A DNA stretch of 64,000 bases, from NCBI RefSeq assembly GCF_900104335.1, contig NZ_FMXT01000002.1, positions 434,001 to 498,000 of the forward strand, read 5' to 3'. The notes under the pieces are model-generated. The model was not told the origin of the DNA. It did not search any database and was given only the letters and a program-made list of their open reading frames with translations. A program made the translations under genes and the position numbers. Below are positions 17,438 through 26,199 of the stretch, in pieces. Each line of letters starts with the position of its first letter. Within the stretch, counting starts at the first letter, position 1. The stretch is from Pseudobutyrivibrio sp. YE44 (GTDB taxonomy: Bacteria; Bacillota; Clostridia; Lachnospirales; Lachnospiraceae).

Positions 17438-20206
17438 TTAGTGAAGCAGTTCCACACTTGCAAGCTGAGTATTTCCATTACCCTTGTAGCGCAAGTATAA
17501 TGCTGATGCGCCATCCTTTGGCTTAAGGCTTCCCTCTGCTGCAGTCCAAATGTTTTGGAATTCAATATCAACCTTTCCAAGAATATCTCCATTGATATCT
17601 GTAAGAACTTCGAAGGTGCCGGCGCCGTAGCCTCTGGTCTTGATTCTGATTCCTGTTACATCCTTGAAATCAAAATACTTGAATCCAATCACAGTAGTGT
17701 CTGTGATATCTGTTATGTAACTATCCTCACGGCCTGAGGTGCCATACTCTTGAACAATACGAGGATAACTCTTCTCCACATAAATGCCTGTCTTATCATT
17801 GAAGATGTTGCAGGCAATATAAGAAGGGTACTCACCAATATCTGAAAGCGGACCACCGTTCAAACCGCAAGAGGTAATCTCCACCTGAGGGATGCTGCCA
17901 TCAGACTCAAAGTGAATCTTTTCTGCGCAGCCCTGACGACTGAGCCAGGTTCCGTTGGTATGTCTGTGATAGAAGATGTACCAATCTTCTCCAATCTGGA
18001 CAATGCTGCCGTGATTATTTGCACCTGGGCAGGTTGGCAACTCTGCTGGCTTGTAGCTATCGATATGTAAGTCGCAGTTGCTGACAATCACACCACCATA
18101 GGTGAATGGGCCTGCCGGTGACTTTGATGTTGCATAGCAAAGCTCGTGCATTACCTCAGAAGAATAGATGAAGTAATAGGTATCGTTATGCTTTCTGATG
18201 GATGGTGCCTCGAAGAAAGCGTGGCCTTCAAAGCCTGTACCCTGGCTGTAGCAGTTTCCTGGCACAATGATTTCTGGAGCCTTCTTTATGGTAAGCATAT
18301 CTGGGCCGAGAACAGTGAACTGAGCACCGCTACGGCTCTTGTCCCCCTGACCACAGAAACCAGTGTAGAGATAAGTCTCATCTCCCTCGGTAAGTACTCC
18401 TGGGTCAAACTGTGGCTCGTCTCCTTCTCTCTCTCCTAGTCTGGTGCCATCCTCATAGTGAACGTAACCATAAAACTCGTAAGGGCCTGCTGGTGTATCG
18501 CTGACTGCCACTGATACAATGCTAACCTTATCCAAAACGTAGAACAAATAATATCTTCCATCAGGACCAACTGTCACATCTGGAGCGTAGAGACACATAT
18601 GTCCATCCTCGTTAAGAGGGTCGTCTGTCTTTTTGTAGCTAACACCTTCGTAATGCCAATTGCCAAGATCATCCACTGGAGCTGACCAGCAAACATAATC
18701 CCCCAGACAAAAGGCTGCACCGTTGTACAAATCGTGAGAGCCATACACATAAACTCTATCCCCAAACACATAAGGCTCTCCATCTGGAATATACTCCCAG
18801 TTTGGAAGATATGGGTTTACTGCCTGCTTTCTGGTGTTCTGACGAATGCCACCCTCCTGACGTGCCTTTGCACCCTGGCTTAGGAATTCCATTTCATCCT
18901 TTTTATCAAGGCTGAAGCTTTCCCATTTTGGAAGAGGATTTCCATCGCGACCAACGCCGTTTGGATTGCTGGTCTTAATGAAATTAGCAAAGTAATCGCA
19001 CATCTGTCGCGCCAAATCAAAATGTCTACCTTCATATGGACGATGACATTTGCCAAGGCTTTCAAAGAAGAACCATAAATCTACGGAATGGAAGTTTCCT
19101 GGATAGTCTACCCCATCTCCAGGAATATCTGTATCAAAACGATAATAGTAAAGCTTTCTGTTTGGATTCTTTTTAAGGGCATCCTTGAAAGCGCTCTTAA
19201 CAGAGTTTTCTACCATATTTATTTTATCTACAATAAACTCATCGCTTGTATTTCCAGCAATTACTGGCACATCAGCACAATCTCCGTTTATGAATCTCTC
19301 AACAGGATCTCCCTTACAGAAAACTCCATCATTAAACGGAAACATTCTTGGATGTTCTTGAACAAATCTGTTGTAACCATTAAAAATCTCCTCTGAAGAA
19401 AGTTTTCTTGCTTCTTCCAAAGAGGTAACTCCTAAAGACTTGAAGAATTCTTCACCAAGCTTTTCAGCATCTGTTAAGCTTAACGGTCTAAAAATATCCG
19501 CCTCAACGTTTGGCATACGAATAATACCACTAAGGATTACTGCCCCCTTTACAATATCTCTATTAGCTTCGCACACCAGCTGATTCATGGTGCTGGCACC
19601 ACCTGCTGACTGGCCAGCAATTACAATCTGATTTGGGTCACCACCAAAAGCTGCTATGTTTCTTGCCACCCAATGAAGGCCTGCTTTTTGATCCAAAAGT
19701 CCAAAGTTTCCTGGAGCCTCTGGTGCCTCTGCTGTAATCTCAGGATGAGCCAAAAATCCAAAGCAGTTGAGACGATAATTTACGCTTACAACTACCACAC
19801 CTCTTCTGGCTAAGTGCTCTCCGTCAAATTCCATCTCTGCTGTGTAGCCCCACTGGAAAGCTCCGCCGAAAAACCAAACCAAAACAGGTAGCTTTTCATC
19901 CTTGGACTTGGCAGGAGTCCATACATTAAGATATAAACAATCCTCACTGTCCTTTAGGCCAGTATCCACATGCCATTCTCTGTCATAAAGTCCATCGCCA
20001 CCCTGTGGCACATCCTGCATGGAAAGAGGACCAAACTCATAGCAATCTCTTACCCCCTCCCAGTCTTCGGCTGGCTGTGGAGCACGAAATCTATTCTTGC
20101 CCACTGGTGGTGCTGCAAATGGAATCTTTTTATAAACTGTAACTCGAGGGTCTGCGCTAGGCAAACCTCTAACCGCCCCGTTCTCAACTACTGTCTCTCT
20201 AAGCAT
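17438..20206 (-). CDS. Bifunctional carboxylesterase - GH43 glycosidase fusion
   Basis: A 922-residue fusion. Residues 1-455 are a type-B carboxylesterase with Ser about 200 in AGQSAGG, SEDCLYLNVW, an oxyanion loop (FFGGAF) and a likely catalytic His in NFHSVDLWFF. Residues about 465-790 are a GH43 five-bladed propeller with acids in MCLYAPDVTVG and HAFFEAPSIRK. The last 125 residues are beta-rich and CBM6-like (FEVLTDINGDILGKV). There is no signal peptide, so it acts on imported oligosaccharides, probably releasing acyl groups and arabinose or xylose from xylan fragments. AAGGAGAATAATGTA precedes the ATG. Specificity is inferred. Confidence 0.88.
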   Translation of the reverse strand: MLRETVVENGAVRGLPSADPRVTVYKKIPFAAPPVGKNRFRAPQPAEDWEGVRDCYEFGPLSMQDVPQGGDGLYDREWHVDTGLKDSEDCLYLNVWTPAKSKDEKLPVLVWFFGGAFQWGYTAEMEFDGEHLARRGVVVVSVNYRLNCFGFLAHPEITAEAPEAPGNFGLLDQKAGLHWVARNIAAFGGDPNQIVIAGQSAGGASTMNQLVCEANRDIVKGAVILSGIIRMPNVEADIFRPLSLTDAEKLGEEFFKSLGVTSLEEARKLSSEEIFNGYNRFVQEHPRMFPFNDGVFCKGDPVERFINGDCADVPVIAGNTSDEFIVDKINMVENSVKSAFKDALKKNPNRKLYYYRFDTDIPGDGVDYPGNFHSVDLWFFFESLGKCHRPYEGRHFDLARQMCDYFANFIKTSNPNGVGRDGNPLPKWESFSLDKKDEMEFLSQGAKARQEGGIRQNTRKQAVNPYLPNWEYIPDGEPYVFGDRVYVYGSHDLYNGAAFCLGDYVCWSAPVDDLGNWHYEGVSYKKTDDPLNEDGHMCLYAPDVTVGPDGRYYLFYVLDKVSIVSVAVSDTPAGPYEFYGYVHYEDGTRLGEREGDEPQFDPGVLTEGDETYLYTGFCGQGDKSRSGAQFTVLGPDMLTIKKAPEIIVPGNCYSQGTGFEGHAFFEAPSIRKHNDTYYFIYSSEVMHELCYATSKSPAGPFTYGGVIVSNCDLHIDSYKPAELPTCPGANNHGSIVQIGEDWYIFYHRHTNGTWLSRQGCAEKIHFESDGSIPQVEITSCGLNGGPLSDIGEYPSYIACNIFNDKTGIYVEKSYPRIVQEYGTSGREDSYITDITDTTVIGFKYFDFKDVTGIRIKTRGYGAGTFEVLTDINGDILGKVDIEFQNIWTAAEGSLKPKDGASALYLRYKGNGNTQLASVELLH

Positions 20207-20234
20207 TACATTATTCTCCTTTTAATGAATAAAA

Positions 20235-20272
20235 AATAGACCTACCATATTCATTTTATGATAGGTCTATTT
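20235..20272 (-). terminator. Terminator after the HAD gene
   Basis: A stem of about 14 bp (AATAGACCTACCAT/ATGATAGGTCTATT) with T-rich tails on both strands, just upstream of the esterase-GH43 start. Confidence 0.75.
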
Positions 20273-20340
20273 TATTAAATTCTTTTCTATAAAACCGTGG
20301 GTAAACAATAGTTTTTTCCGGTCAAAGTTTATATTCTGTT

Positions 20341-20856
20341 TTATTTCTTAGCATTTTTCTTTTTTTCAAGTCGCTCCCTAATCTCACCTGCATATTTGAG
20401 AATCTTCTCTTTCCACTCAGGATCCTCCTCATCCAGGTGGTAAGCGTAATATCCATATTGCTGTGCCTGCGAGCATATTACCTTTTCATCATCAACGTGA
20501 AGACTTATGTGATAGTAAGGTGGCATTTTCTGTGGAAGTAACTTCTTTTTATCTCTTTGAACATCTTGTAAATGTCTGTTAGCATTGATAATCCCATCAA
20601 AACGAACACCGTAAAGCCTAAATAGTGTGGTGATATATCGTATTGACCTATAGGATGAAGTGTACACCCACACCTCGTAATCCTGCCTTTGAAGCTCTTT
20701 GATTAATTCAGGTGTACCCAGTCTCAGTCTCTCTTTAAAAATCATATTAAATGGAAACATTGGTGGCTCTTCTATCTTGTGAGTTTTAGGATAAACAAAC
20801 AGCACCTCATCAAGATCGAAAGACACCCTCATTTTGTCACTAATATTTTTTTGCAT
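20341..20856 (-). CDS. HAD-like protein, partner of the ParB/Srx-HAD protein
   Basis: A 171-residue protein with the HAD nucleophile motif SFDLDEVLF, motif II VYTSS and a late acidic HVDDEKV. It is clearly related to the C-terminal domain of its upstream neighbour (compare FPFNMIFKERLRLGTPELI with FPLNRIYTERIRKGIPNLF). It starts inside the end of that gene (17-bp overlap) after GGAAAGCG, so the two are translationally coupled. The family relation suggests phosphatase or phosphotransferase activity, but the substrate is unknown. An alternative start at 20832 lacks a ribosome-binding site. Confidence 0.75.
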   Translation of the reverse strand: MQKNISDKMRVSFDLDEVLFVYPKTHKIEEPPMFPFNMIFKERLRLGTPELIKELQRQDYEVWVYTSSYRSIRYITTLFRLYGVRFDGIINANRHLQDVQRDKKKLLPQKMPPYYHISLHVDDEKVICSQAQQYGYYAYHLDEEDPEWKEKILKYAGEIRERLEKKKNAKK

Positions 20857-21712
20857 CGCTTTCCATTTCCCCTATTATATTCTTGATTGCGGTTGACCAA
20901 TTTGTATCCTCTAGATCAAACACTTTTGTCATCTTAGAAGCTCTATCCACCCAATACAATTTATCATTATAGATATGTAGTGTAAGAGTATACTTATTAT
21001 TAAACATATCATCAATGGTTTTTGCAACAATCGGATTAAGCTCCGGTATTCTCTTATCACCAGTTATTATACCTGTTATTTCAGCATGGTAAAGCTTAAA
21101 AAGATTTTTCATGTATTCTAAGGAGTGCAATCGCTCCGTGAATAACCATATATCATATCCTTCGTTTATAAAGAAATGAAACAGATTAGGAATGCCCTTT
21201 CGGATTCTCTCAGTGTAAATCCTGTTTAGAGGGAATATTAATGGATTTTCCATATCGCCGGATTCTCTGTAAACCACCTGATCGAAATCAATAAGGACTC
21301 GCTTGTTATGATTAGACGCCTTAAGCAAGCGGCCCAAATCCTCCTGACTGGTGAGGTTAACAAGCTTTACAGGTACATATTTTCTTCCCAGCTTATAGTA
21401 TGCTGCCCACCTGTGATGACCATTTAAAATCTTGTAGCCATCTGGATGAATCTTCTCCACTATAATTGATTCACGAGCGGAATCTGTTTTTACAAAACCG
21501 CCACTATTTCCAATTCGGCAAATGTAATCTGAGATAATAGAATAGTTAGGCCCAACATTAGGCTTACAAAACTCGTCATCTGGATTTGGATGAACTTTTG
21601 CAATAGGCACCCTTCTAATTATGGCGCGCTCTAATAAATTTGCCTTCACCGGAAACGAAAGTCTATTATATTTTTTTACTTCTTCTGCTACTACTTTTTC
21701 AAAATCAGCCAT
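20840..21712 (-). CDS. ParB/sulfiredoxin-like domain fused to a HAD-like domain
   Basis: A 290-residue protein. Residues about 30-125 resemble the ParB/Srx nucleotide-binding fold, with IVEKIHPDGYKILNGHHRWAA as the GxHR-type motif, then VPVKLVNL. Residues 140-270 are HAD-like: VLIDFDQVVY (motif I), LFTERL (motif II), and HIYNDKLYWVD where acidic motif IV residues are expected. The HAD part is paralogous to the next gene, with which it overlaps. In known proteins the ParB/Srx fold binds CTP or ATP. I know of no characterised protein with this exact fusion. Function unknown. Confidence 0.7.
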   Translation of the reverse strand: MADFEKVVAEEVKKYNRLSFPVKANLLERAIIRRVPIAKVHPNPDDEFCKPNVGPNYSIISDYICRIGNSGGFVKTDSARESIIVEKIHPDGYKILNGHHRWAAYYKLGRKYVPVKLVNLTSQEDLGRLLKASNHNKRVLIDFDQVVYRESGDMENPLIFPLNRIYTERIRKGIPNLFHFFINEGYDIWLFTERLHSLEYMKNLFKLYHAEITGIITGDKRIPELNPIVAKTIDDMFNNKYTLTLHIYNDKLYWVDRASKMTKVFDLEDTNWSTAIKNIIGEMESDAKKY

Positions 21713-21798
21713 TGTGTTCGCCTTCTCGAAAAATATTTTTGTTACTTGATAATAATAACAAATATATATGACTTCTTAGTGTCCAAATAAGTAGACAA

Positions 21799-21837
21799 TG
21801 AGCAACTGCAATCCCATTTGGGATTTGCAATTGCTCA
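21799..21837 (-). terminator. Strong hairpin downstream of the AIM24 gene
   Basis: TGAGCAACTGCAATCCCA pairs with its near-perfect complement, giving a stem of about 17 bp. The T-tract is missing, so it may be a processing or stability hairpin rather than a full terminator. Confidence 0.55.
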
Positions 21838-21855
21838 CTTGTGAAAAGTCTAATA

Positions 21856-22539
21856 TTATTTCTGACCCTTAGCTGCCATCATCTGCGCGATAGTAGATAC
21901 GAACTGAACCATAGGCTGAGTCTGAATCATAATTCTACCAGGACCTGTAACAACAGTGTTGAAAAGTCCCTCGCCACCGAAGAGGATGTTTGTCATACCC
22001 TTAATCATCACAATATCAATAGAGCAGGTATCATCCATCATAACAAGATAACCTGTGTCGATGGTCATCTTCTCACCTGGAGCAAGATCATACTCAACAA
22101 CACCACCATCAATCTCAATAAGAACATCACCATTTCCTGAGAGTCTGTTCATGATGAAGCCTTCACCTCCAAAGAAACCTGAACCAAGCTTCTTCTGGAA
22201 GAAGATTGAAAGATCCACGCTTTCATCCTTTGCAAGGAAAGACCCCTTCTGAACAACAATACTCTTTTCTGGTGTAATTGTTATCTTTCTGATTTCACCT
22301 GGTGCATGTGCGCCGATTGAAAGGATACCTGGCTTTTCTGCAACATAGCGATTCATAAATAATGACTCACCAGAAAAAGCTCTACCAAACATCTTTCCAA
22401 GTCCACCACCAGTGTTGGTCTCCATTCTGATTCCTTCACTCATCCATGCCATAGCACCTGACTCACAGTTAATAGCTTCACCTGCGTCAAGGTTACATAT
22501 AGCTACTGGGAAATTACCACCCTTAAATTCACACTTCAT
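21856..22539 (-). CDS. AIM24 family protein (TIGR00266)
   Basis: A 227-residue beta-rich protein with the family hallmarks: an N-terminal ESGAMAWM, a glycine-rich TGGGLGKMFGRAFSGESLFMNRY, and a second half repeating the fold (FFGGEGFIMNRLSGNGDV, LFGGEGLFNTVVTGPGRI). Bacterial members resemble tryptophan-RNA-binding attenuator-like propellers; their biological role is unknown. Divergent from the anti-sigma-like gene at 22746. Confidence 0.88.
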   Translation of the reverse strand: MKCEFKGGNFPVAICNLDAGEAINCESGAMAWMSEGIRMETNTGGGLGKMFGRAFSGESLFMNRYVAEKPGILSIGAHAPGEIRKITITPEKSIVVQKGSFLAKDESVDLSIFFQKKLGSGFFGGEGFIMNRLSGNGDVLIEIDGGVVEYDLAPGEKMTIDTGYLVMMDDTCSIDIVMIKGMTNILFGGEGLFNTVVTGPGRIMIQTQPMVQFVSTIAQMMAAKGQK

Positions 22540-22745
22540 TTGTTCTCCTCCTAACGTATATACGATTAATTAGTTGGTTATTATAATACCATAAAGTGCT
22601 GTATGTGTCGAAAATGACAAAAATTGTCGCACAATTATAACCTTTATATTGTAATTGTGATAATATATTCTATGTGACAATAGTGTGATAAATGCTTTGC
22701 TAAAATGCTCACATGAATATATATGTTGTTACCGAGGAGGAGAAT

Positions 22746-23960
22746 ATGGAGTCAAAACACATTGTAGTTAGTGATTTGCAGGGGCAATTTGATAGCATCA
22801 ATGAAGTACTTGATGACTATCTTTTCCGCTTAAATATTACGGGGAAAAACGCGCTTAGATTTAATCTTTTAGCAGAGGAGGCAGTGAGACTTACAAAGTC
22901 CATTATGGACGAAAACGATTCGGTAGAGTTATGGTTTGATGGCAATGCGCGAATATCCCACATATGCATTCAATCAAAGTGTAAGATGGACCCAAATAAA
23001 CAGGAGGAGTTTATTTCTTTATCATCAAAGCACACAAATGATGCTGACCGCACTTTTTTTGATGACTTAAAAGAGACAATCGTTAAGCCAAAGGTAGCTA
23101 CCTGGTCCTTGGCAGGTTATGAGGCTATGCTTACGGTAAAACGCCGAGAAGATAAGTATTCCCAGGAAGCTTGGGATAATTTAGAGCGTTCTGTACTTGC
23201 TAACCTTGCAGATGATATTTCTGTAGGTGTTAAAGGAAATAATGTCCTGATAATTATCACCAAGGATTTCACAGAATCTATTGAAAGCATCAGCGCAAAA
23301 AAGGCAAAACTTCATACTGAACGAATTTATTTCAACAATGATAGCGGTTTTATAAGCAGCGCTTTAAACTCTGTTGAGTCAGGATTACCAGCACTTGAAC
23401 TTGGCAAAAAAGACGAGCTTCATGTGAAGCTATTGTTTGAAGAAACTATAGGAATGGTTAAGGAAATCTCAGGTGACTTTGCCGCAATCATTTGGGCAGA
23501 AAGATACAAGAGACAATGTGCCATTCGTTTAATCCTTGCCACAAGAATGGATATTGATAAGAAGACTGAATTCTTAAAAGCATCTTCCAACAGAAAGAAT
23601 GCTGCAGTTAATGGTTTTATGGACAAGATTAGAGATATCATTGAGACTGGTGTTCTTAGCTACGAAGATGTTTCCAGACTTCAGCAGAAATATAACGGCG
23701 GAATGATAAACTATGGTGCCATGGGAACATACCTAGACAGTGGAGTCGGCGCAAATCCAACCTACATTGGCGGTGTCAACTGGTCATTAGGAGATTACAG
23801 AGATTCTCTACAGAAACAGATGGTTACAGAGTACGGTCAGGAAGCTTGGGATGAACTTGAAAGATCAATAGTTGCAAGTCTATCAAGAGATGTGATTGTT
23901 GGAATCAAGAGAGACAGCGTGACAATGACTATAGTTTATGACGTCAAGGAGGGAAATTAG
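22746..23960 (+). CDS. Tandem GHKL/anti-sigma-like double-domain protein
   Basis: A 404-residue protein containing two copies of a domain resembling the RsbW/SpoIIAB ATPase fold. Copy 1 has RFNLLAEEAVRLTKSI and SQEAWDNLERSVLANLADDISVGVK; copy 2 has HVKLLFEETIGMVKEI and GQEAWDELERSIVASLSRDVIVGIK. The helix with E-E matches the N-box region, but clear G1/G2 ATP-lid motifs are hard to see, so ATP binding is uncertain. The start at 22746 follows GAGGAGGAGAAT. A STAS gene follows after 2 bp. Probably a partner-switching regulator; its target is unknown, and no sigma factor is nearby. Confidence 0.7.
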   Translation: MESKHIVVSDLQGQFDSINEVLDDYLFRLNITGKNALRFNLLAEEAVRLTKSIMDENDSVELWFDGNARISHICIQSKCKMDPNKQEEFISLSSKHTNDADRTFFDDLKETIVKPKVATWSLAGYEAMLTVKRREDKYSQEAWDNLERSVLANLADDISVGVKGNNVLIIITKDFTESIESISAKKAKLHTERIYFNNDSGFISSALNSVESGLPALELGKKDELHVKLLFEETIGMVKEISGDFAAIIWAERYKRQCAIRLILATRMDIDKKTEFLKASSNRKNAAVNGFMDKIRDIIETGVLSYEDVSRLQQKYNGGMINYGAMGTYLDSGVGANPTYIGGVNWSLGDYRDSLQKQMVTEYGQEAWDELERSIVASLSRDVIVGIKRDSVTMTIVYDVKEGN

Positions 23961-23962
23961 TT

Positions 23963-24262
23963 ATGTTAAATATCACAAAGGAACAAAATGGCGGCGTTGA
24001 ATTTATTATCTTAGAGGGACGCTTGGATACTAACACTGCGCCAACACTTGAGGACGAAATTAAGGATTCCTTAGAGGGAATTAGTGAGCTTGTTTTTGAT
24101 TTATCAAGACTTGAGTATATTTCCAGTGCAGGACTTCGTGTTCTTCTGACTACACAGAAAGCTATGAACAAACAAGGGAATATGGTAGTGAAGAATGTTT
24201 CTCCTGCTATTATGGAAATCTTTGAAGTGACAGGCTTCTCGGATATTCTTACGATTGATTAA
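23963..24262 (+). CDS. STAS-domain anti-anti-sigma-like protein
   Basis: A 99-residue STAS protein with the conserved phosphorylation-site region LSRLEYISSAGLRVLL (Ser in SSAG), the SpoIIAA/RsbV signature. It is cotranscribed with the double anti-sigma-like protein 2 bp upstream, which would bind or phosphorylate it. In characterised partner-switching systems the unphosphorylated STAS protein releases the sequestered target. Confidence 0.9.
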   Translation: MLNITKEQNGGVEFIILEGRLDTNTAPTLEDEIKDSLEGISELVFDLSRLEYISSAGLRVLLTTQKAMNKQGNMVVKNVSPAIMEIFEVTGFSDILTID

Positions 24263-24270
24263 CAATGATA

Positions 24271-24313
24271 AAAAAGCTGCAACACAGTATTTCATTCTGT
24301 GTTACAGCTTTTT
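24271..24313 (+). terminator. Bidirectional terminator after the STAS gene
   Basis: AAAAAGCTGCAACACAG pairs with CTGTGTTACAGCTTTTT around a 9-nt loop, with T-tracts in both directions. Confidence 0.9.
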
Positions 24314-24394
24314 CTCTTTTTATCAAATACTAGATTTCCTTAGTAAGCACCTTAGTCATAAGTGTAATTCTTTTTTTATCCTCCTAAAATCAAA

Positions 24395-24718
24395 TTATTC
24401 AACAAACTTCTTCCTTGTTTCCTCTGTCTTCTCAAAGATACCATCTTTATATATGTATTTCACATCTACAGCCTCGACATTACTTGAGTAGAATGAACCA
24501 TCTATAACTTTTTCTTTTACCAATGAGTCTATCTCGTCATCGCCTGATGAAACGCTGAAAAGCCCATCTTCACTAATGCTTTCCGGTATATTAGCTTGCT
24601 CCTTGTCTGGCATCTCATCTGTTTTACTATTAGCTTCATTTTTAGTACACACGGTCGTAAATAAAACTAAGATTAAAGACCACAATATAGCTTTTTTTAA
24701 ATATACATTAAATCTCAT
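24395..24718 (-). CDS. Small putative lipoprotein, paralogous leader
   Basis: A 107-residue product with a basic start, a hydrophobic segment (AILWSLILVLF) and a Cys in a lipobox-like TTVC (about residue 24). The first 35 residues nearly match those of the neighbouring lipoprotein (24753-25490), but the rest (FSVSSGDDEIDSLVKEKVIDG) is unrelated. The ribosome-binding site is poor. It may be a short functional lipoprotein or the product of a partial duplication that captured a different C-terminus. Confidence 0.5.
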   Translation of the reverse strand: MRFNVYLKKAILWSLILVLFTTVCTKNEANSKTDEMPDKEQANIPESISEDGLFSVSSGDDEIDSLVKEKVIDGSFYSSNVEAVDVKYIYKDGIFEKTEETRKKFVE

Positions 24719-24752
24719 ATCACAAAAATTAATACTGTTCCTGTTTACATTC

Positions 24753-25490
24753 TTAATGTATCCATTCGACAGGGTCTCCGTAATTATTATTCATCCAGTC
24801 ATAGATGTCCTCATTTACTACTTTACCGCCCACTTCTAGTCTATTGCCGTATGAACCATCTTCCTTCTGTTCTCCGTGAGATTCTCCTAGAAGAATTTCC
24901 TCCATACCACTACTATCTATCTTCATGCGACGAAAATACCAATCACCAGCCCCTCCAGAACCATAATATTTACCATCTTTTTGAAGTTCTTCAAAACACC
25001 GTTCAGACCTTAGAACGACGTAAATATTGTCATCGTCTCTTGTAAGAATCAGATAATGTCCACCGGATTCAATTATATGAATGACCAGTTCTTTACCATT
25101 TTGATTATCTAAATCAATTAAAACAAGTTCTCCAACGTCTTTAGGTTCATCAACCTTCAAATCCTCCATATACTCTTGAAGTGATGATTGCCTATTATCT
25201 AAATCAAGACTATAAAACTTCTCTCTCCTCTCTAATACCGGAAGATAATCTTGAAAATCTGTTTTTTCATCAGGTGTCATCTGTTCTTCAAAATGTTTCC
25301 AATCAATCTTGTCGACTATTGTATTATCTGAAGCTATAGAATCACTATTTTTTTCATTTTTATTAGCTTGATCTTTGACTATTATCTCATCTGTTTTACT
25401 ATTAGCTTCATTTTTAGTACACGCGGTCATAAATAAAACTAAGAGTACAGACCACAATATAGCTTTTTTCAAATACATATTAGACCTCAT
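24753..25490 (-). CDS. Putative lipoprotein of unknown function
   Basis: A 245-residue protein with a signal peptide and lipobox-like MTACT (Cys about 25), a Lys/Asn/Glu linker, then a globular part with LVLIDLDNQNGKELVIHI, YLILTRDDDNIYVV and a Gly-rich GKYYGSGGAGDWYFRRMKI. The LIDLDNQNGKEL stretch resembles repeats of beta-propeller surface lipoproteins, but I cannot name the family. The start at 25490 is chosen by homology with the neighbouring leader; the frame is open to 25499. It follows the 165-residue gene by under 30 bp. Confidence 0.65.
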   Translation of the reverse strand: MRSNMYLKKAILWSVLLVLFMTACTKNEANSKTDEIIVKDQANKNEKNSDSIASDNTIVDKIDWKHFEEQMTPDEKTDFQDYLPVLERREKFYSLDLDNRQSSLQEYMEDLKVDEPKDVGELVLIDLDNQNGKELVIHIIESGGHYLILTRDDDNIYVVLRSERCFEELQKDGKYYGSGGAGDWYFRRMKIDSSGMEEILLGESHGEQKEDGSYGNRLEVGGKVVNEDIYDWMNNNYGDPVEWIH

Positions 25491-25517
25491 ATCATTCAAC
25501 TTTAAAAGGTTTTCTTG

Positions 25518-26015
25518 TTAATCGGATTCGACAACATTTATTAGAATGGCATTATATAATAGATTATCTAAATTATCTAAATCATAATGAAATCCATTCT
25601 CTCGGTATTTATAATATCTTAGTCTTATCGTCTTATCATCTGTATCAGAAATATTGCTAACATTTATGCTGATATGAAATTCATCATTTGGGAATAACGC
25701 ATGTAATTTATATCCCCACAGCTCTACTATATCCAATGCTAAACGTAAGCTCTGTTCATATGTTATTCCATCAAAATAACTTCCAATAAGAAATTCACTA
25801 CGATCCCATTCCCACTCAGACAAATCAACATCTTCATATAACTCGACAGTTTCAAGTGCTACTTTAGCTCGATCATTTATCTTCATAAAAACAGCATTTT
25901 TCACCTTATATATTTCTGGATTGATAACCGATAATTTCCCAGTAAAATCAAATGTATTATCAATATCTCGTATTTTTAAAAGTTCCTCTTTCATAAGATT
26001 ATTCATTCTAATCAT
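25518..26015 (-). CDS. Unknown cytoplasmic protein of 165 residues
   Basis: A mixed alpha/beta, acidic protein with no signal peptide. Notable stretches are DLSEWEWDRSEFLIGSYFDG and FHISINVSNISD. It starts after AAAGGAGAAATATAAA and heads a cluster with the two lipoproteins. Size and acidity resemble many immunity proteins of polymorphic toxin loci, but there is no toxin gene in the window, so no function is assigned. Confidence 0.6.
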   Translation of the reverse strand: MIRMNNLMKEELLKIRDIDNTFDFTGKLSVINPEIYKVKNAVFMKINDRAKVALETVELYEDVDLSEWEWDRSEFLIGSYFDGITYEQSLRLALDIVELWGYKLHALFPNDEFHISINVSNISDTDDKTIRLRYYKYRENGFHYDLDNLDNLLYNAILINVVESD

Positions 26016-26154
26016 TTTATATTTCTCCTTTAATATAATTTAGAAGAACGGTTCCTCGCCAAGATACTTTAAAATAAGATATAATCTTTCCTATTCTATA
26101 CTGTTATTCCTAACTAGCCAACACTTTGGCAAATTTAGCATAATTCTGGCAACA

Positions 26155-26197
26155 AAAAAAGGATTGATTACGCTACTGCGTAACCAATCCTTTTTAA
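26155..26197 (-). terminator. Terminator after the PqqD-like gene
   Basis: AAAGGATTG-A-TTACGC/GCGTAA-C-CAATCCTTT, a stem of about 15 bp with T-tracts on both strands. Confidence 0.88.
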
Positions 26198-26199
26198 TA

